From the NCBI GenBank assembly GCA_047967505.1, contig CM106541.1: a stretch of DNA of 64,000 nt. One strand, written 5' to 3'. How positions within the stretch are numbered: the stretch's first letter is position 1; each line of letters starts with the position of its first letter. Below the pieces are notes generated by a model. That model made no database searches. It was given only the letters and a program-made list of their open reading frames with translations, and was not told the DNA's origin. This DNA is from Dipteris shenzhenensis. Lineage: Eukaryota > Polypodiophyta > Polypodiopsida > Gleicheniales. Of this stretch, positions 1-11,217 are shown piece by piece. A program made the position numbers and the translations under genes.

Positions 1-1
1 G

Positions 2-88
2 AATGCTGTGAACATCTTCACGAAGGCCCTTGGAAGAGACTTGCTAGAGAGGCATCTTCATCGACTTGGCATTGGGCCAAAAAAGTAA
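2..88 (+). pseudogene. Ty1/copia pol 3' end (RNase H C-terminus), element A
   Basis: An open frame of 28 codons ends in TAA and reads NAVNIFTKALGRDLLE then HLHRLGIGPKK, the C-terminal tail of a Ty1/copia RNase H (the IFTKAL motif). It is followed by a polypurine tract (about 103-118, AGGGGGGG) and the LTR. The rest of the element lies left of the window. The tail closely matches that of element B (HLQRLGIGPRR), so A and B are related copia lineages. Confidence 0.85.
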
Positions 89-118
89 GTTCACTTGCGG
101 GTGGACATTGAGGGGGGG

Positions 119-437
119 TGTTAGATATCAATGCTCCACTCTTATGTAACTACGTGGGAACCAGCTAACTCTACTTGTAAGCCCGCCATATGAGGAGAAG
201 GCATTTGAGTAGCTCGGTTATCCGGTAGGTCCTGGTTTGGACACCAGATGGGGGCCATGTGTGGCCTGATGGCTGGATGGCTTCAGATAGAGTTGGCACA
301 CTGCCAACTAGGCTACATGCAAGTGTGGGAAGGCATCCCTTGACTGACCGCACTGAGGGTAGATGGAGCATTTCTCGGGGCAGCACACTCTCAGGTTACG
401 GGGTCTGTTTGGAGCCTCAGATGATCCTGGATGGCTG
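119..437 (+). repeat. 3' LTR of copia element A, left half
   Basis: The LTR starts TGTTAGATATC directly after the polypurine tract. It matches the complete LTR at about 46591-47331 until position 437, where minus-strand copia element N is inserted. The LTR resumes at 24631. Left target-duplication copy is GGCTG (433-437). Confidence 0.85.
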
Positions 438-797
438 TGTGAAGATAGTGGGAGAGGGAAGGAGTCTCTTGCGGCTTTCTCACATACATAATGGGGGAAT
501 ACATACAAAGGTGGAGGCTAGGAACAGTTTTCCTCTTCTTAGTTGTGAAAGCCAAAAGAACTCTAGTATAAAGAAAATAGGAGAACCCTATATGTGGGTC
601 TCAAACCAAACTCAACTAACTAAGGTGGCATACTAACTGAGCCACCAACGAGCCACGAACTAGAGTACATAAGGATAGCTATCATCCAGCTATTATTCAT
701 GGGCGGTGTACCAACCACATTTGCAGCTAACAAGTCAGTGACATAAATGCAGAACGGTCACCCTGGCATATCAGGAGTAGAGCGCGATATCTCAACA
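438..797 (-). repeat. 3' LTR of element N
   Basis: A 360-bp LTR, TG...CA bounded. On the minus strand it begins TGTTGAGATATCGCGC right after the polypurine tract (complement of CTCCCCCTCG at 798-807). It differs from the right LTR by roughly 25 substitutions and a short extra copy of GAGCCAC near 640. Confidence 0.9.
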
Positions 798-823
798 CTC
801 CCCCTCGAGCTCAATCCCAATTC

Positions 824-1462
824 CTACACACCAAGCAGGTCTCTGAACTTGCGCAGCTTCTCTGCGCCCAATGCCTTCGTGAATATGTCAGCTACCTGAT
901 CCTCTGTGCTGACATAAACTAGATCAATAAGACCTTGTAAAACCTTCTCCCGCACATAGTGATAATGCACCTCAATGTGCTTTGTTCTAGCATGATAGAC
1001 TGGGTTATTTGCCAAGTGTATACTGCTCATGTTGTCACAATAAATGACAACTGGCCCATTTGTAGACTAATGCATATCATAGAGTAGCTTATGCAACCAA
1101 GATACCTCACATGCAGCCATTGTTGCACCCCTGTACTCAGCCTCTGTGCTCGACAAGGCAATTGTAGGCTGTTTCTTGTTGCTCCACCCAAAAGAGAACA
1201 CATATCCACTGGTAGATCGTCTATCAGAAATACTACCAGCCCAATCAGCATCAGTGTATCCATGCAACTGTATTTGAACCCCAGCCTCATAAAATAGTCC
1301 ATAGTGCAATGTGGACTTCACATACCTAAGTATGTGTCTAGCTGCATCCAAATGCAATTTCCTTGGAGCCTGCATAAACTGACTTACCAATCCAACAACA
1401 TAGCTCAAATTTGGCCTGGTAATAGTCATATAAATCAAACTTCCTACTATGCGTCTGTACAT
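824..1462 (-). pseudogene. copia RNase H of element N
   Basis: The minus-strand reading has the copia RT-thumb/RNase H features: MYRRIVGSLIYMTITRPNLS, then ADWAGSISDRRSTSGYVF, KKQPTIALSSTEAEYRGAT and, after a stop near 1067, ARTKHIEVHYHYVREKV and VADIFTKALGAEKL. The acidic residues DADWAG, STEAEY and the final histidine region are present. At least one in-frame stop separates the two open pieces (1067-1462 and 824-1030), so the copy is inactive. It follows RT in the usual copia order. Confidence 0.88.
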
Positions 1463-1473
1463 AGTAGGGTCTT

Positions 1474-2127
1474 CTAGAAGCTCACTGCATCTGCACTCAA
1501 CTTCAGATTCTGCTCCAAAGGAACTGAAATAGGCTTACAGCCTATCATCCCATATTTGGACAGCATGTCCAATCCATACTGCCTTTGCAAGAGCTGTATC
1601 CCACTTGGTGATCTAATCACCTCAATGCCCAAGAAATAACGCAGCTCTCCCAAATCCTTCATCTCAAACTTCTGCTTCAATAGCATTTTCACGTGAAGGA
1701 TATCTTCATCACTATCACCTGTGATGATCAAATCATCAATATAAATGACAAGCAACATAATACCTTTCTCTGTTTTTCTCACATAAAGTAAGAAATTTGC
1801 CTTGGAAATCTGAAAGCCAATAGTGACAAGATATTGTCCTATCTTGTCAGACCATGCTCTAGGTGCTTGCTTCAAGCCATACAAGGCTTTCTTCAACCCT
1901 GCAAACAAACTCAGGATGAACAGCATGAACATAACCTGGTGGCTACTCCATAAAGACCTCTTCTTGCAAATCACCATGCAAGAAGGCATTCTTTACATCC
2001 ATCTAATGTAAAGACCATCCCTTTGATGCAGCCATAGCAATGACTGTTCTTATAGTTGCCATCCTTGCAACCGGACTGAATGTTTCCTCATAATCAATGC
2101 CATATGTCTGTGCATACCCCTTGACAA
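1474..2127 (-). pseudogene. copia reverse transcriptase core of element N
   Basis: The minus-strand frame contains KKALYGLKQAPRAWSDKIGQ and the catalytic box VIYIDDLIITGDSDED, followed by MKDLGELRYFLGIEVIRSP, the standard copia RT order. The N-terminal part of the RT (DVKNAFLHG region, about 1985-2100) is in another frame because of small changes. One is a 12-bp tandem repeat (CTTGTATCTG copies near 2135-2157) that interrupts YKADTRQD. The YIDD active site is intact. The copy is non-functional because of frame breaks. Confidence 0.9.
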
Positions 2128-3230
2128 CTAATCTTGCCTTGTATCTGCCTTGTATCTGTTCATAGAACCATCTGCATTGTGCTTCACCTTATAAACCCAC
2201 TTACAGCCAATTGCATTCTTGTCTTTAGGCAAAGGCACCAATTCCCATGTAGCATTTGCTTCCAAGGCATCCATTTCTTCATCCATGGCTTTCTCCCATT
2301 TTTCTTTTCCCATGGCTTGCTCAAAAGAAGTGGGTTTTGGTTCCTGTATCACTTTGACCATATAGGCATAGTGAATGGCTATAAATCCATCATATTTCAG
2401 CCTATCCATAGGATATCTAGCTCTGATAGACCTGCGCAAAATAGGCTCACTTCCAGGTGCTCTCAAAACATCCCTGGTCTTCCTTACTCCAAGTGTAACA
2501 ACAGAAGGAATACCCAACTCATCATCAATGCTCTGTTCTGAGCCACTGGATTCAACATCCACATAAGAGTGACCTGCATTCACATCAAACATGGGCTGAT
2601 CTACCTTCTCTTTTCCTTTTTGTGATACCGGCATACCACTATCTGCACTGCATTGCGGACATTCTCCTAATCTCAATCTGCCTATCCATGGCGAAGTATG
2701 TGAACCACTGCTAGAGGACACTACAGATCCACTAATATTTTGTGATTGCTGCTGTGAATTCTGTGCAGCATTACCATTTTGTGCATCTACATCAATCATC
2801 ACATTTACTGGTTTATATGAGCTGCACATCTCATAAAAAACAACATCTCTACTCACTGTAAACTTATGAGTAGAAGGGTTATAGCATCTATACCCTTTCT
2901 GCTGCAGAGAATAACCAATAAAGATGCACTTCTCAGCTTTTGGATCCAACTTGGACCTCAACTCATCTGGCACATGAACATAGGCAATGCAACCAAAAAT
3001 TTTCAAATGAGAAATATCTGATTTCCTACCAGTATAAATCTCCTCTGGCGTCATGCCATGTATTGTTGCAGTGGGTGTCCTATTCATTATGTAAACCGCT
3101 GTAGCAACTGCTTCAGCCCAATAATAATCTGGAAGGTCTTTTTCATTTAGCATGGCCCGAGATACCTCTCCAATATGCATGTTTTTCCTTTCTGCAAGTC
3201 CATTTTGCTGTGGGGTATGCCTGCATGAAT
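2128..3230 (-). pseudogene. copia integrase core/C-terminus and RT N-terminus of element N
   Basis: A 350-codon minus-strand frame begins [20 protein letters not shown], then [59 protein letters not shown] and SRDVVFYE. It then has a Ser/Gln-rich linker and the RT N-terminus ([35 protein letters not shown]). This is the ordinary end of copia integrase fused to RT. The catalytic Glu segment (QQNGLAERK) lies just upstream at about 3180-3215, across a stop. Confidence 0.9.
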
Positions 3231-3299
3231 ATTACTGCTTTATGCCATGCTCCTGCAGGAACCTTGCAAACTCATTTGAGAGGTACTCTCCCCCTCCAT

Positions 3300-3992
3300 C
3301 TGACCGTTTCTTTTTCAACCATAGCTTTAAAAGCTTTGAAGTTTCTTTATTTGTAGGCCCGTTTCTTTTTCAACCATAGCTTTAAAAGCTTTAAAGTGCC
3401 CAAACACTTCACTTTGCTTTTTCATAAAATACACCCAAACTTTTCTACTGTAGTCATCAATAAAAGTGACAAAATAATGACAGCCTCCAATAGATGTAGC
3501 TTTAGTAGTCCACACATCAGAGTGGATTAATTCCAATGGCTTCTTACTCTCTTGAACATGCCTAGGAAATGGTTTCCTTGCCTGTTTTCTGAATTGACAG
3601 GCTTCACATACCTTATGCATTTCTGCAACCTTGAATTTAGGAAATCCTACAACAATATTTTGGGCCTGCATTGATTTAAGTCATTGTACATTAACATGAC
3701 CAATGTGTTTATGCCAGATATCAATATCTGCAACTACACCGGTCCCATGTACAAACATTGCTGCACTCAATTTAGGCATGTCTGCATCCAACGTAAACAT
3801 CCTACCCTTCTTCTTTCCTTTTGCTATCAAGCGACTGTTATTTTTCATATCCTCAACAAAGCATCCATGAGGATTAAATCTTACCTGCAAGCCCTGCTCA
3901 ACCATTTGACCAACAAAAACTAGGTTCTTGGTGATGTTCGGAACATGAAATGCATCAGACAGGTATTTCTTTTTCCCATCCTGCATAGACAA
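3300..3992 (-). pseudogene. copia GAG-pre-integrase and integrase N-terminus of element N
   Basis: Two in-frame pieces (3681-3992 and 3327-3671) are separated by a TGA at 3681-3683 where the family usually has Arg. Visible features are the GAG-pre-integrase segment (IDIWHKHIGHVNVQ; VCEACQFRKQARKPF) and the integrase start (LELIHSDVW, CHYFVTFIDDYSRKVWVYF with the first catalytic Asp residues). A 55-bp tandem duplication (the 32-base stretch at about 3306-3337 repeats at 3361-3392) lies inside the integrase core and shifts the frame. This part of pol is dead. Confidence 0.88.
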
Positions 3993-4007
3993 AGGAATTT
4001 TACCAAT

Positions 4008-4445
4008 CTACACAATAGGATGTGCAATATCATCACCAGTCTCCACAAATCCTGGTTTTTCCATTTTCCTTGCATCCGGCATCCATTCTGCATGACCTGT
4101 CATGTGGTTTGACGCACCTGAGTCAACATACCACACATCATTGCTTTCTTCTGCACTTGTCACAGAATTGGTCATGTGCTGAACCATAAACAAATGCTCA
4201 TTTCTATCATCACCCTGTCTACTAGAGGATGCATAATTGCCTTGTTGCAATTTTCCATTCATAATGTCATTCTGCTTTTTGTAGTAGTCTTCAGCCATAT
4301 GACCCATTTTACCACAATAGTAGCATTCAACATTGCTGTTTGCATTTTGACCTCTCTGCCATCCACCACGACCTCTTTGGCTCCCCCTACCTCTAGAGTT
4401 ACCACGTCCTCCTCCATAGGACTGGTTTTCTTGAGTTTGCTGCAT
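4008..4445 (-). pseudogene. copia gag zinc knuckle and aspartic protease of element N
   Basis: This minus-strand frame has Gly/Arg-rich gag sequence, a zinc knuckle CYYCGKMGHMAEDYYKK and the protease signature VWYVDSGASNHMTG. The fourth zinc ligand, normally Cys, is Tyr (CX2CX4HX4Y). The frame ends at TAG (4008-4010), in frame with the next piece (3681-3992), so one nonsense change separates protease from GAG-pre-integrase. Confidence 0.88.
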
Positions 4446-4478
4446 ATTTTGATTTCTACCACAGCCTCCAGATCGGCC

Positions 4479-4806
4479 TCATCTACCTCTGCCTCTACCT
4501 CTTCCAACATTTGAGTAGAAGACAGTTTCTTTCGAAGTTCCTCCTGAAGAAGATGCACCACCATTTCTCTGCTCTTCAGAAATTAGAAGAGCAAACAACT
4601 CCTCAAAATCAAGAAATTTTTCACGGATGGAAATGGATGTCTGGAACTGTGCATAATCCTTTCCTAGACCATTCAAGGTCACAGAAACGAAATCATCATC
4701 TTCCACTGACGACCGAATGGAAGCAAGTGCATCTGCAATTTTCTTCACCTTCATGTGGTAGTCATTGATGCTCATATTTTCTATCTGCACATTGTGCAAC
4801 TCCTGC
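4479..4806 (-). pseudogene. copia gag, C-terminal half, element N
   Basis: The minus-strand frame reads KQELHNVQIENMSINDYHMK, ADALASIRSSVEDDDFVSVT and LNGLGKDYAQFQTSISIREK, a UBN2/retrotran_gag type copia gag. It stops abruptly at the TTGA that borders transposon S. The N-terminal half continues in frame at 23413. A short frame change near 4480 separates it from the zinc-knuckle region. Confidence 0.9.
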
Positions 4807-4810
4807 TTGA

Positions 4811-4836
4811 AACACTTATTTCATTAATTTTGGACT
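4811..4836 (+). repeat. Left terminal inverted repeat of S
   Basis: 26 bp, identical to the complement of 23383-23408. It is preceded by target duplication TTGA at 4807-4810. The next bases diverge (CATATGTC against TGTCAATG), then TACTTTTGGACTA recurs in both arms. Confidence 0.95.
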
Positions 4837-5679
4837 CATATGTCTACTTTTGGACTATTCCTTAAAATCCTTCCCAACTGAAAAGTTTACTTTATGAAAC
4901 TGTCATTCGAGAATCCAAAGTTTACTTTCTGGCACTATCATTTTCACATAAGACATTTCAAAATATCTCTCTACAATGTTGTACAAATAATGCAAAAACT
5001 ACTATTAAATCCTAAATTTGTATTTCTTGTTTATAAGAATCATATTCTTAAAATAAAAAATCCGAGTTATTAGTTTAAATCCATGAAAAACCATGCTATT
5101 GAGGATTCACAACATTTTAAAAATGTATACATAAGAGACCTGTAAGACTCTTTTTACTTTCAATGCTGAAAACTATAACACTCTTGAATATTCAAGAAAT
5201 TAAAAGGTTTATATACACATGAGACATGATGGATGCCTCTTTTGTACTCCAAAAAATAGCAATAGCTATGCTTGCAATTTTACATTATCATGTCATAAGT
5301 TTTACAACAAATATTGCTCTGGATGAGTCTTTGTACAAAGGATCTCCTGTGGCCTTTTCAATAATTTAAAATTTTCCTTTACAATGAGTTTAGTACAAAT
5401 GGGCGATCCAAACATTTGCTTGTTTGAATGTCCTTTTCTATCATGATCACAGAAATGAGCGATCCAAACATTTGCTTGTTCAGAATGTCCTTTCTGTCGT
5501 CACTTGTCGCTTGGGTGCCATCTTCATTCACTCTCATCTGACAACCACCACCACCTTCACTCTTTCTCGATATTTGAATGGTGTTATCATGGGCATTCTT
5601 CATTTGCGCTATCTCCTTCTACTTCCTCCCGGGCGAGCATCTTTGTGAACTCTGTAATGTGCATAATAATTGGTTGCGG
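4837..5679. other. Left subterminal region of S, non-coding
   Basis: AT-rich DNA without a convincing gene. It contains a near-repeat of GAGCGATCCAAACATTTGCTTG (copies of GCGATCCAAACATTTGCTTG at about 5402 and 5459). It probably holds the 3' UTR of the minus-strand transposase gene and transposase binding sites; nothing more can be assigned. Confidence 0.5.
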
Positions 5680-8600
5680 TTATTTTATTTTGTCTTCTAC
5701 ATCATACCCCATGTGCTTCTTTGTTTTCTTTGACCTTGATTTCCAGGATACTATGACTGTCTCTGTGGAAAGTCTTGAAATTGCTTCATGGTTTGGGACC
5801 CATTCCTTTTTCAAACAACTACTATACAATGTACTATTATCTTGGTTCTCCTTCCTGCCCCTTGGCTCATACCATACCGCTGTAAATGTTGTAGCTCTCC
5901 CCCGGTCATCCATGCTCACGTCAACTACTTTTGCAACCCAAAACTTCACGTTCTCATGTTCATCATCCGATGGTCGAACTGCAACAAAACAATGGACATC
6001 TATGTCTATTTGTGGCATAAACTCTCTCTTCTTGGGTCCACAATATGGACGTGGGAGCAACGATTCAAACTCATTTTCAAAGAGACCACATGCTGGACGC
6101 AAGTCATTACCAACATTTGGCCAAAATAAAGGCCGTTCTGCCTTAATATCATCTTCTCGCATTTTTGCAAGGTCCTTTATCAATTGGTAGGTCTTGCTAA
6201 TTACAACAGTAGTGTGTTCCTTCCAAGAGGGCTTCCAATCAGGAAATCTCCGGAGCATTTCCTCTTTGTATGCAATAAAAGCTTTTAAGCCTTCTATTTC
6301 ACCTTTGGATTTCTCGCTGAATTCTTTTATAGGAGCCCATGTTGGATGCATTTCTTTGCTCGGGATTGAAGTTAAAAGAGAGTAAGGTTCTTCAAGCTCC
6401 CATTTTGTATCAAGAGAATAGTGTTGCCATTGCATCACTGGTTTTTCATCCTTTAAGAAAAATCGAAAATAGTGTGGAGCGCTATGACCAATCAGGGCAT
6501 CACCACCTTTTTGTATGAAAGGTAGAATAAAGCTCTTCCAATCATACATCCTCTCAACCATTGAGCATATTGTTCCTTCCTTACGGCCACCAACTTGCCT
6601 CCCGCATTTTCTTATCAAGTCATCCATTGTCTCCATGTCCTTGTGTTTTAGTTCTCTTGAAACTGTGCTAAATACCTGATCGATATCCTCATGTGTGTGC
6701 CCAACCAACAAAAACCCAACTTCAATCTCATTGAAGATTCTATGAGCGATTAGCATTGAGCAAAATGCAAAGAAGAGTACATTCTTATTCTCTCATCCGC
6801 AATTGTCTGCTTGTATTCTCAAAGTTGCTGGTAGGCGACCTTTTTCTGCATGTACATTGTGAATTGCCTTCATAACGGATGTTACAACTTGATTGCTATC
6901 GTGTAGATGCAAGGAATCAATCCATATGTCTGCAAAAAACTTAAATCCGTGCACTAACACTCCACATAGATGTGTCTTTAAAAAGTATTTGCCTTGTAGC
7001 TTAGGTGGAGTGTTAACGAATCGAGGTAATGTTGTTGTATTTTGATCCATACCATCTACAATAATGCACATGTACTCATTTGGGTGAGAAATAGCTTGCT
7101 CCTTCCAAAATGCATATTTTATTCTAGAATGTCGAACAAGTCCATGATGAAATTCTCTCTTTCTTTTGTAAGCTTCTTTTTGTTCTGGAGATGTTGCACT
7201 CTCAAGTGCTCGCTTTAGATCATCACAGTCGTTGCACTTTGACATTTTTTGCCTCTTTGGGATTTTAACATGTCCAAAGCTTTTTTTCCAAAGAGTATAC
7301 AAAGTATGAAAAGATGCCGGTGCATGCCCTCTTTGCCTCTGTGTTTCTCCAATAGAGTTAAATACTTCTTTTTTTGTCAAACCTATCGGAAGATGCATTT
7401 CTGATAGGTGGGGTTGCGGTAAAGCATTTTCATAAATGTAATCTTTCAAAATTGCTGTTGCCGCAACCGTTGAGGCTCTTGTTTTGGGCCTTCCTATGTT
7501 TCCATGAATGTTAAATTTAACTCCATACTTTGCTTTATTAGCCAAATTCCAATATGTGCCATGTGATAATCCTGTAATAATGCGATATGCATTATTGCAT
7601 ATACTTTTTCCATTTATAAGAGGCCTTATTTGATGTCCTGAACTTCGCCTTCTCTTATCATTTACAAGAAAGCAAGACAATCTCGTGAGTAGGTATTCAT
7701 TTCTTCTGCTTCCTTTCCTTTGCCAGACATGTTCTCTACAACCCTTGATGTCATGTAAGTTAATGGATCGCATACATGTATGCTTACAGCATGTAGATCG
7801 CATTGCTTTTAGCATAACATCTTCATTCATTACTCTTATTCTCTTTGGTTGCTTTTCTGGATCTGCCTGCACTCGTTGTCTTTTCATGCATCTGTATGTC
7901 CGTTTTGGGACCTTCTGTTCATTCTTATTTGGATTTGTGTAGTTCTCCTTGTAAGATTTATTTGTCACGTTGTTTTCATGAGATGTTGCATCCTTGATCT
8001 TATCACTCTAATAGTCAAATACTGAATATTCCTTTGTTGATGTCATCCTTGCTTTTGATACATTCGTCAAACCATTTGTAACATTTACAAGTTCACAATC
8101 AAAGTCAAACACCGAATAGTCCTTTATTGATCTCATCCCTACTTTTGATACAATCGTAGAACCACTTGTCACAATGGCATTAGAGTGTCCCGAATGATCT
8201 TCAAACTCATCTATTCCTGAGAGAACATCACTCATTGATGCACTTTCTATGGATTTCATAACTCCATAGTCAGTGGTGATAGAGTGTCCAGAATGATCTT
8301 CAAACTCATCTATTCCTGAGAGAACATCGCTCATTGATGCACTTTCTATGGAGGCCATAACTCCATAGTCTTGAAACTCCTCTACTCCAGAGAGAACATC
8401 ACTCATTATACTATCGTGCATGATTTCCATAATTCCATAGTTACCTGCTTTGACTCCAAGAACTTTATCAGTATCCATGAAGCCATCCATGCTTGAAGAT
8501 ATAACACTTTTCACATCTTTGCCCAAGTTCTCAATGTGCATGAACTCATCCAACCCGGATAAGGCATCACTTGTGAAATATTTTTCTTTCTCGGTACCAA

Positions 8601-9348
8601 TGAACTCATCGACTTCTGATAAGACGTCAGTGCTATAGTTGAGTGCATTGGAATCATCCATCTCTGAAGGAATAGAGCTTGGTACATTGGCATATTCTTT
8701 CAATTCTTTGATGTTGTAGTATACATTATGTTTATCATTAAAAACCACATGCCGAGTCTTTCCAATCTTTAAAAATTGCATGCTCCATCTCAAATCCTTA
8801 CCTACCTCATAGTAGGGACCATCCAATGACATTGAGTTATCATCCATACCATCATCAGTAACTTTTTGAATTCTCATCTGCGCAAATGTCCAGTGTTCAA
8901 CTTGTTCAAATCCCAAGACTTGACCTTCTGCTACATACTTATTTGTAAATGATAACATTTGTAAAATATCTCCCACTCTAAAATCCAAAGATATGCACTT
9001 TGTATTCCTGATGACATGTGTTGGATAAGTCTCATCTCTGTCCCATGCAATAAATGCTTTGTTGGAAGTATTATAGGGCATAACATCTCCAAGGATTTCC
9101 ATATCCCCACACTTATGCTTTAGCTCAACATGTGCACTAAGAATCCTTGATACGATAACCGCTGCCTTATCTTCGCCAAGTCTTCTAAAGTGACAAATAG
9201 AATTTGGATCACTTTCATGGATTGTAGCAAATGCAACTACTTCTCTTTTGCAACATAAAATCACCTCCATCCCCGGAATAAATTTTGTAGCCATCTCCTT
9301 TGTGAGTTTCCTTTGCAAACAAGCTGTAACAACCATTATAAAGAACAT
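5680..9348 (-). pseudogene. Transposase-like protein of S (DUF8039-like N-terminus, DUF7869-like DDE core), two in-frame stops
   Basis: Three minus-strand open stretches (8008-9348, 6793-7968, 5680-6756) are in one frame, separated only by TAG (8008-8010) and TGA (6793-6795), about 1,220 codons in all. The N-terminal part (VVAFATIHESDPNS, then LGEDKAAVIVSRIL and FIAWDRDE) resembles the DUF8039 module of plant CACTA proteins. A middle acidic part repeats SDVLSGIDEF. The C-terminal part has Cys-rich motifs (STCCKHTCMRS; KCNDCDDLK) and three candidate acidic catalytic sites: CIIVDGMDQN (7030-7059), IQADNCG (around 6805) and VGHTHEDIDQVFS (6679-6702), as in DUF7869-type RNase-H-fold transposases. 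A splice acceptor (GTTACAG, complement at 9324-9330) suggests an upstream exon and a real start elsewhere; MATKF at 9294 is an internal Met. Family names are from memory. Confidence 0.72.
8180..8420 (-). repeat. 99-bp tandem coding repeat in the transposase linker
   Basis: The stretch starting GAGTGTCC at 8183 repeats at 8282 (period 99 bp, 33 codons) with few changes. It encodes SASMSDVLSGIDEFEDHSGH. Diverged SD(V/A)LSGxDEF copies extend to about 8640. The period is a multiple of three, so the frame is kept. Confidence 0.85.
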
Positions 9349-9426
9349 TAGTCTCTTCTCAATAATCTACTTTATTAATGATTTAAAAATCCAGAACGTG
9401 TTTGAAAATTTAATTAGACACTAACC

Positions 9427-10325
9427 AATAACAACCGTAAACCAATAACAACCCTAAACCCTAAACCCTAACCCCCAAATCCCAAACCCCAAACCCTAAG
9501 CCCCAAACCCCAAACCCTAACTTCCAAACCCTAAACCCTAAACCCCAAACCCTAAACCCTAACTCCTAAACCCTAAACCCTAACTCCCAAACCCTAAACC
9601 CTAACTCCCAAACCCTAAACCCTAAACCCTAAACCCTAACCTCCAAACCCTAAACCCTAAACCCTAACTCCCAAACCCCAAACCCTAAACCCAAAACCCT
9701 AAACCCTTAACCCTAACCCCCAAACCCTAAACTCTAAACCCTAACTCCTAAACCATAGATCCTAAACCCTAAACCCATAACCCTAACCCCCAAACCCTAA
9801 ACCCTAACTCCTAAACCCTAAATCCTAAACCCTAAACCCTAACTCCCAAACCCTGAACCCTAATCCCTAAATCCCAAACCCTAAAGCCTAAACCCTAACT
9901 CCCAAACCCTAAACCCTAAACCCCAAACCCGAAACCCTAAACCCTGAACCCTAACTCCTAAACCCTAAACCCTAACTCCCAAACCCTAAACCCTAAACCC
10001 TGAACCCTAACTCCTAAACCCTAAACCCTAACTCCCAAACCCTAAACCCTAAACCCTAAACCCTAACTCCCAAACCCTAAACCCTAAACCCCAAAACCCT
10101 AAACCCTAAACCCTACCCCCAAACCCTAAACCCTAAACCCTAACCCCCAAACCCTAAATCCTAAACCCTAACCCCTAAACCCTAAACCCTAAACCACCAA
10201 ACTCTAAACCCTAACCCCCAAACCCTAACCCTCAAACCTTGAACCCTAAACCCTAAACCCTAACTCATAACTCACCAAACCCCAAATCCTAAACCCAAAC
10301 CACGAAATCCTAAACCTTAAATCCT
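9427..10325. repeat. Interstitial telomere-type array (CCCTAAA, C-rich on +)
   Basis: About 0.9 kb of degenerate CCCTAAA units, with frequent variants ACTCC and CCCCAAA, in one orientation. It begins 80 bp upstream of the transposase frame and ends in AT-rich DNA. It is embedded inside transposon S, so it is not a chromosome end. No open frame of note. Confidence 0.95.
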
Positions 10326-10384
10326 ATGAGTGTTTTCAAGTAATATCATTTATTTAAGTAATAGTTTTAATTAGATATTATAAG

Positions 10385-11212
10385 TAATAGTGGAATTGAT
10401 AGTTGGGAGGGTGGTAGTGGGAGAAAGGGAGAGTGGGAAAGTGGAGAAAGGGAGTGTGGGAGGGTGGTAGTGGGAGAAAGGGAGAGTGGGAGAGGGAGTG
10501 GGAATGGGGGCGGTGGGGGTGGGGGTGGGAGGATGGGAGTGGGAGTGGGAGAGGGAGTGGGAATGGGGGAGGTGGGGGTGGGAGAATGGGAGTGGGAGTG
10601 GGAGAGGGAGTGTGAATGGGGGAGGTGGGGGTGGAAGTGGGAGGGGTGAGGTGGGAGGATGGGAGTGGGAATGGGGGAGGTGGGGGTGGAAGTGGGAGGG
10701 GTGGGGTGGGAGGATGGGGGAGGGAGTGGGAGTGGGGGAGGTGGGGGGGGTGGGAAAATGGGAGTGGGAGTGGGAATGGGGGAGGTGGGGGGGTGGGAAA
10801 ATGGGAGTGGGAGTGGGAGTGGGAGAGGGAGTGGGAGGATGGGAGTGGGAGGGGTGAGGTGGGAGGATAAGGGTGGGAGAATGGGAGTGGGAGTGGGAAT
10901 GGGGGGGGAGGGGTGGGGGTGGGAGGATGGGAGTGGGAGTGAGAGGTGTAGGTGGGAGGATGGGAGTGGGTGGGAGAATGGGAGTGGGAGTGGGAGTGGG
11001 AATGGGGGAGGTGGGGGTGGAGTGAGGGTGGGAGTGGGAGGGGTGGAGTGGGAGAGGGAGTGGAAATGGGGAAGGTGAAAGAATGGGCGTGGGCGTGGGA
11101 GTGAGAATGGGGGAGGTGGGGTGGGAGGATGGGGGTGGGAGTGGGAGTGGGAGTGGGAGTGGGAATGGGGTGGGAGGATGGGAGTGGGTGGGAGAGAGAG
11201 AGAAGATAATCT
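10385..11212. repeat. G-rich minisatellite (GGGAGTGGGAATGGGGGAGGTGG type)
   Basis: About 0.8 kb of variant units of GGGAGTGGGAATGGGGGAGG on the plus strand, with many runs of 3-8 G. It is strongly G-quadruplex prone on the plus strand, opposite to the telomere array, where G-rich sequence is on the minus strand. A shorter relative recurs at 14760-14870. Long frames across it in several phases are artefacts of composition. Confidence 0.9.
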
Positions 11213-11217
11213 AATAG

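Noticed and set aside
259-636. 125-codon plus-strand frame at the left edge
   Set aside because: Runs across the junction between the A LTR and the N LTR; not a gene.
5680-9348. Stops explained by stop-codon readthrough, selenocysteine or RNA editing
   Set aside because: Nuclear plant genes are not known to use these here; C-to-T decay is simpler and also seen in neighbouring relics.
9427-10325. A true chromosome end
   Set aside because: Array is degenerate, short, and bounded on both sides by unique sequence of transposon S.
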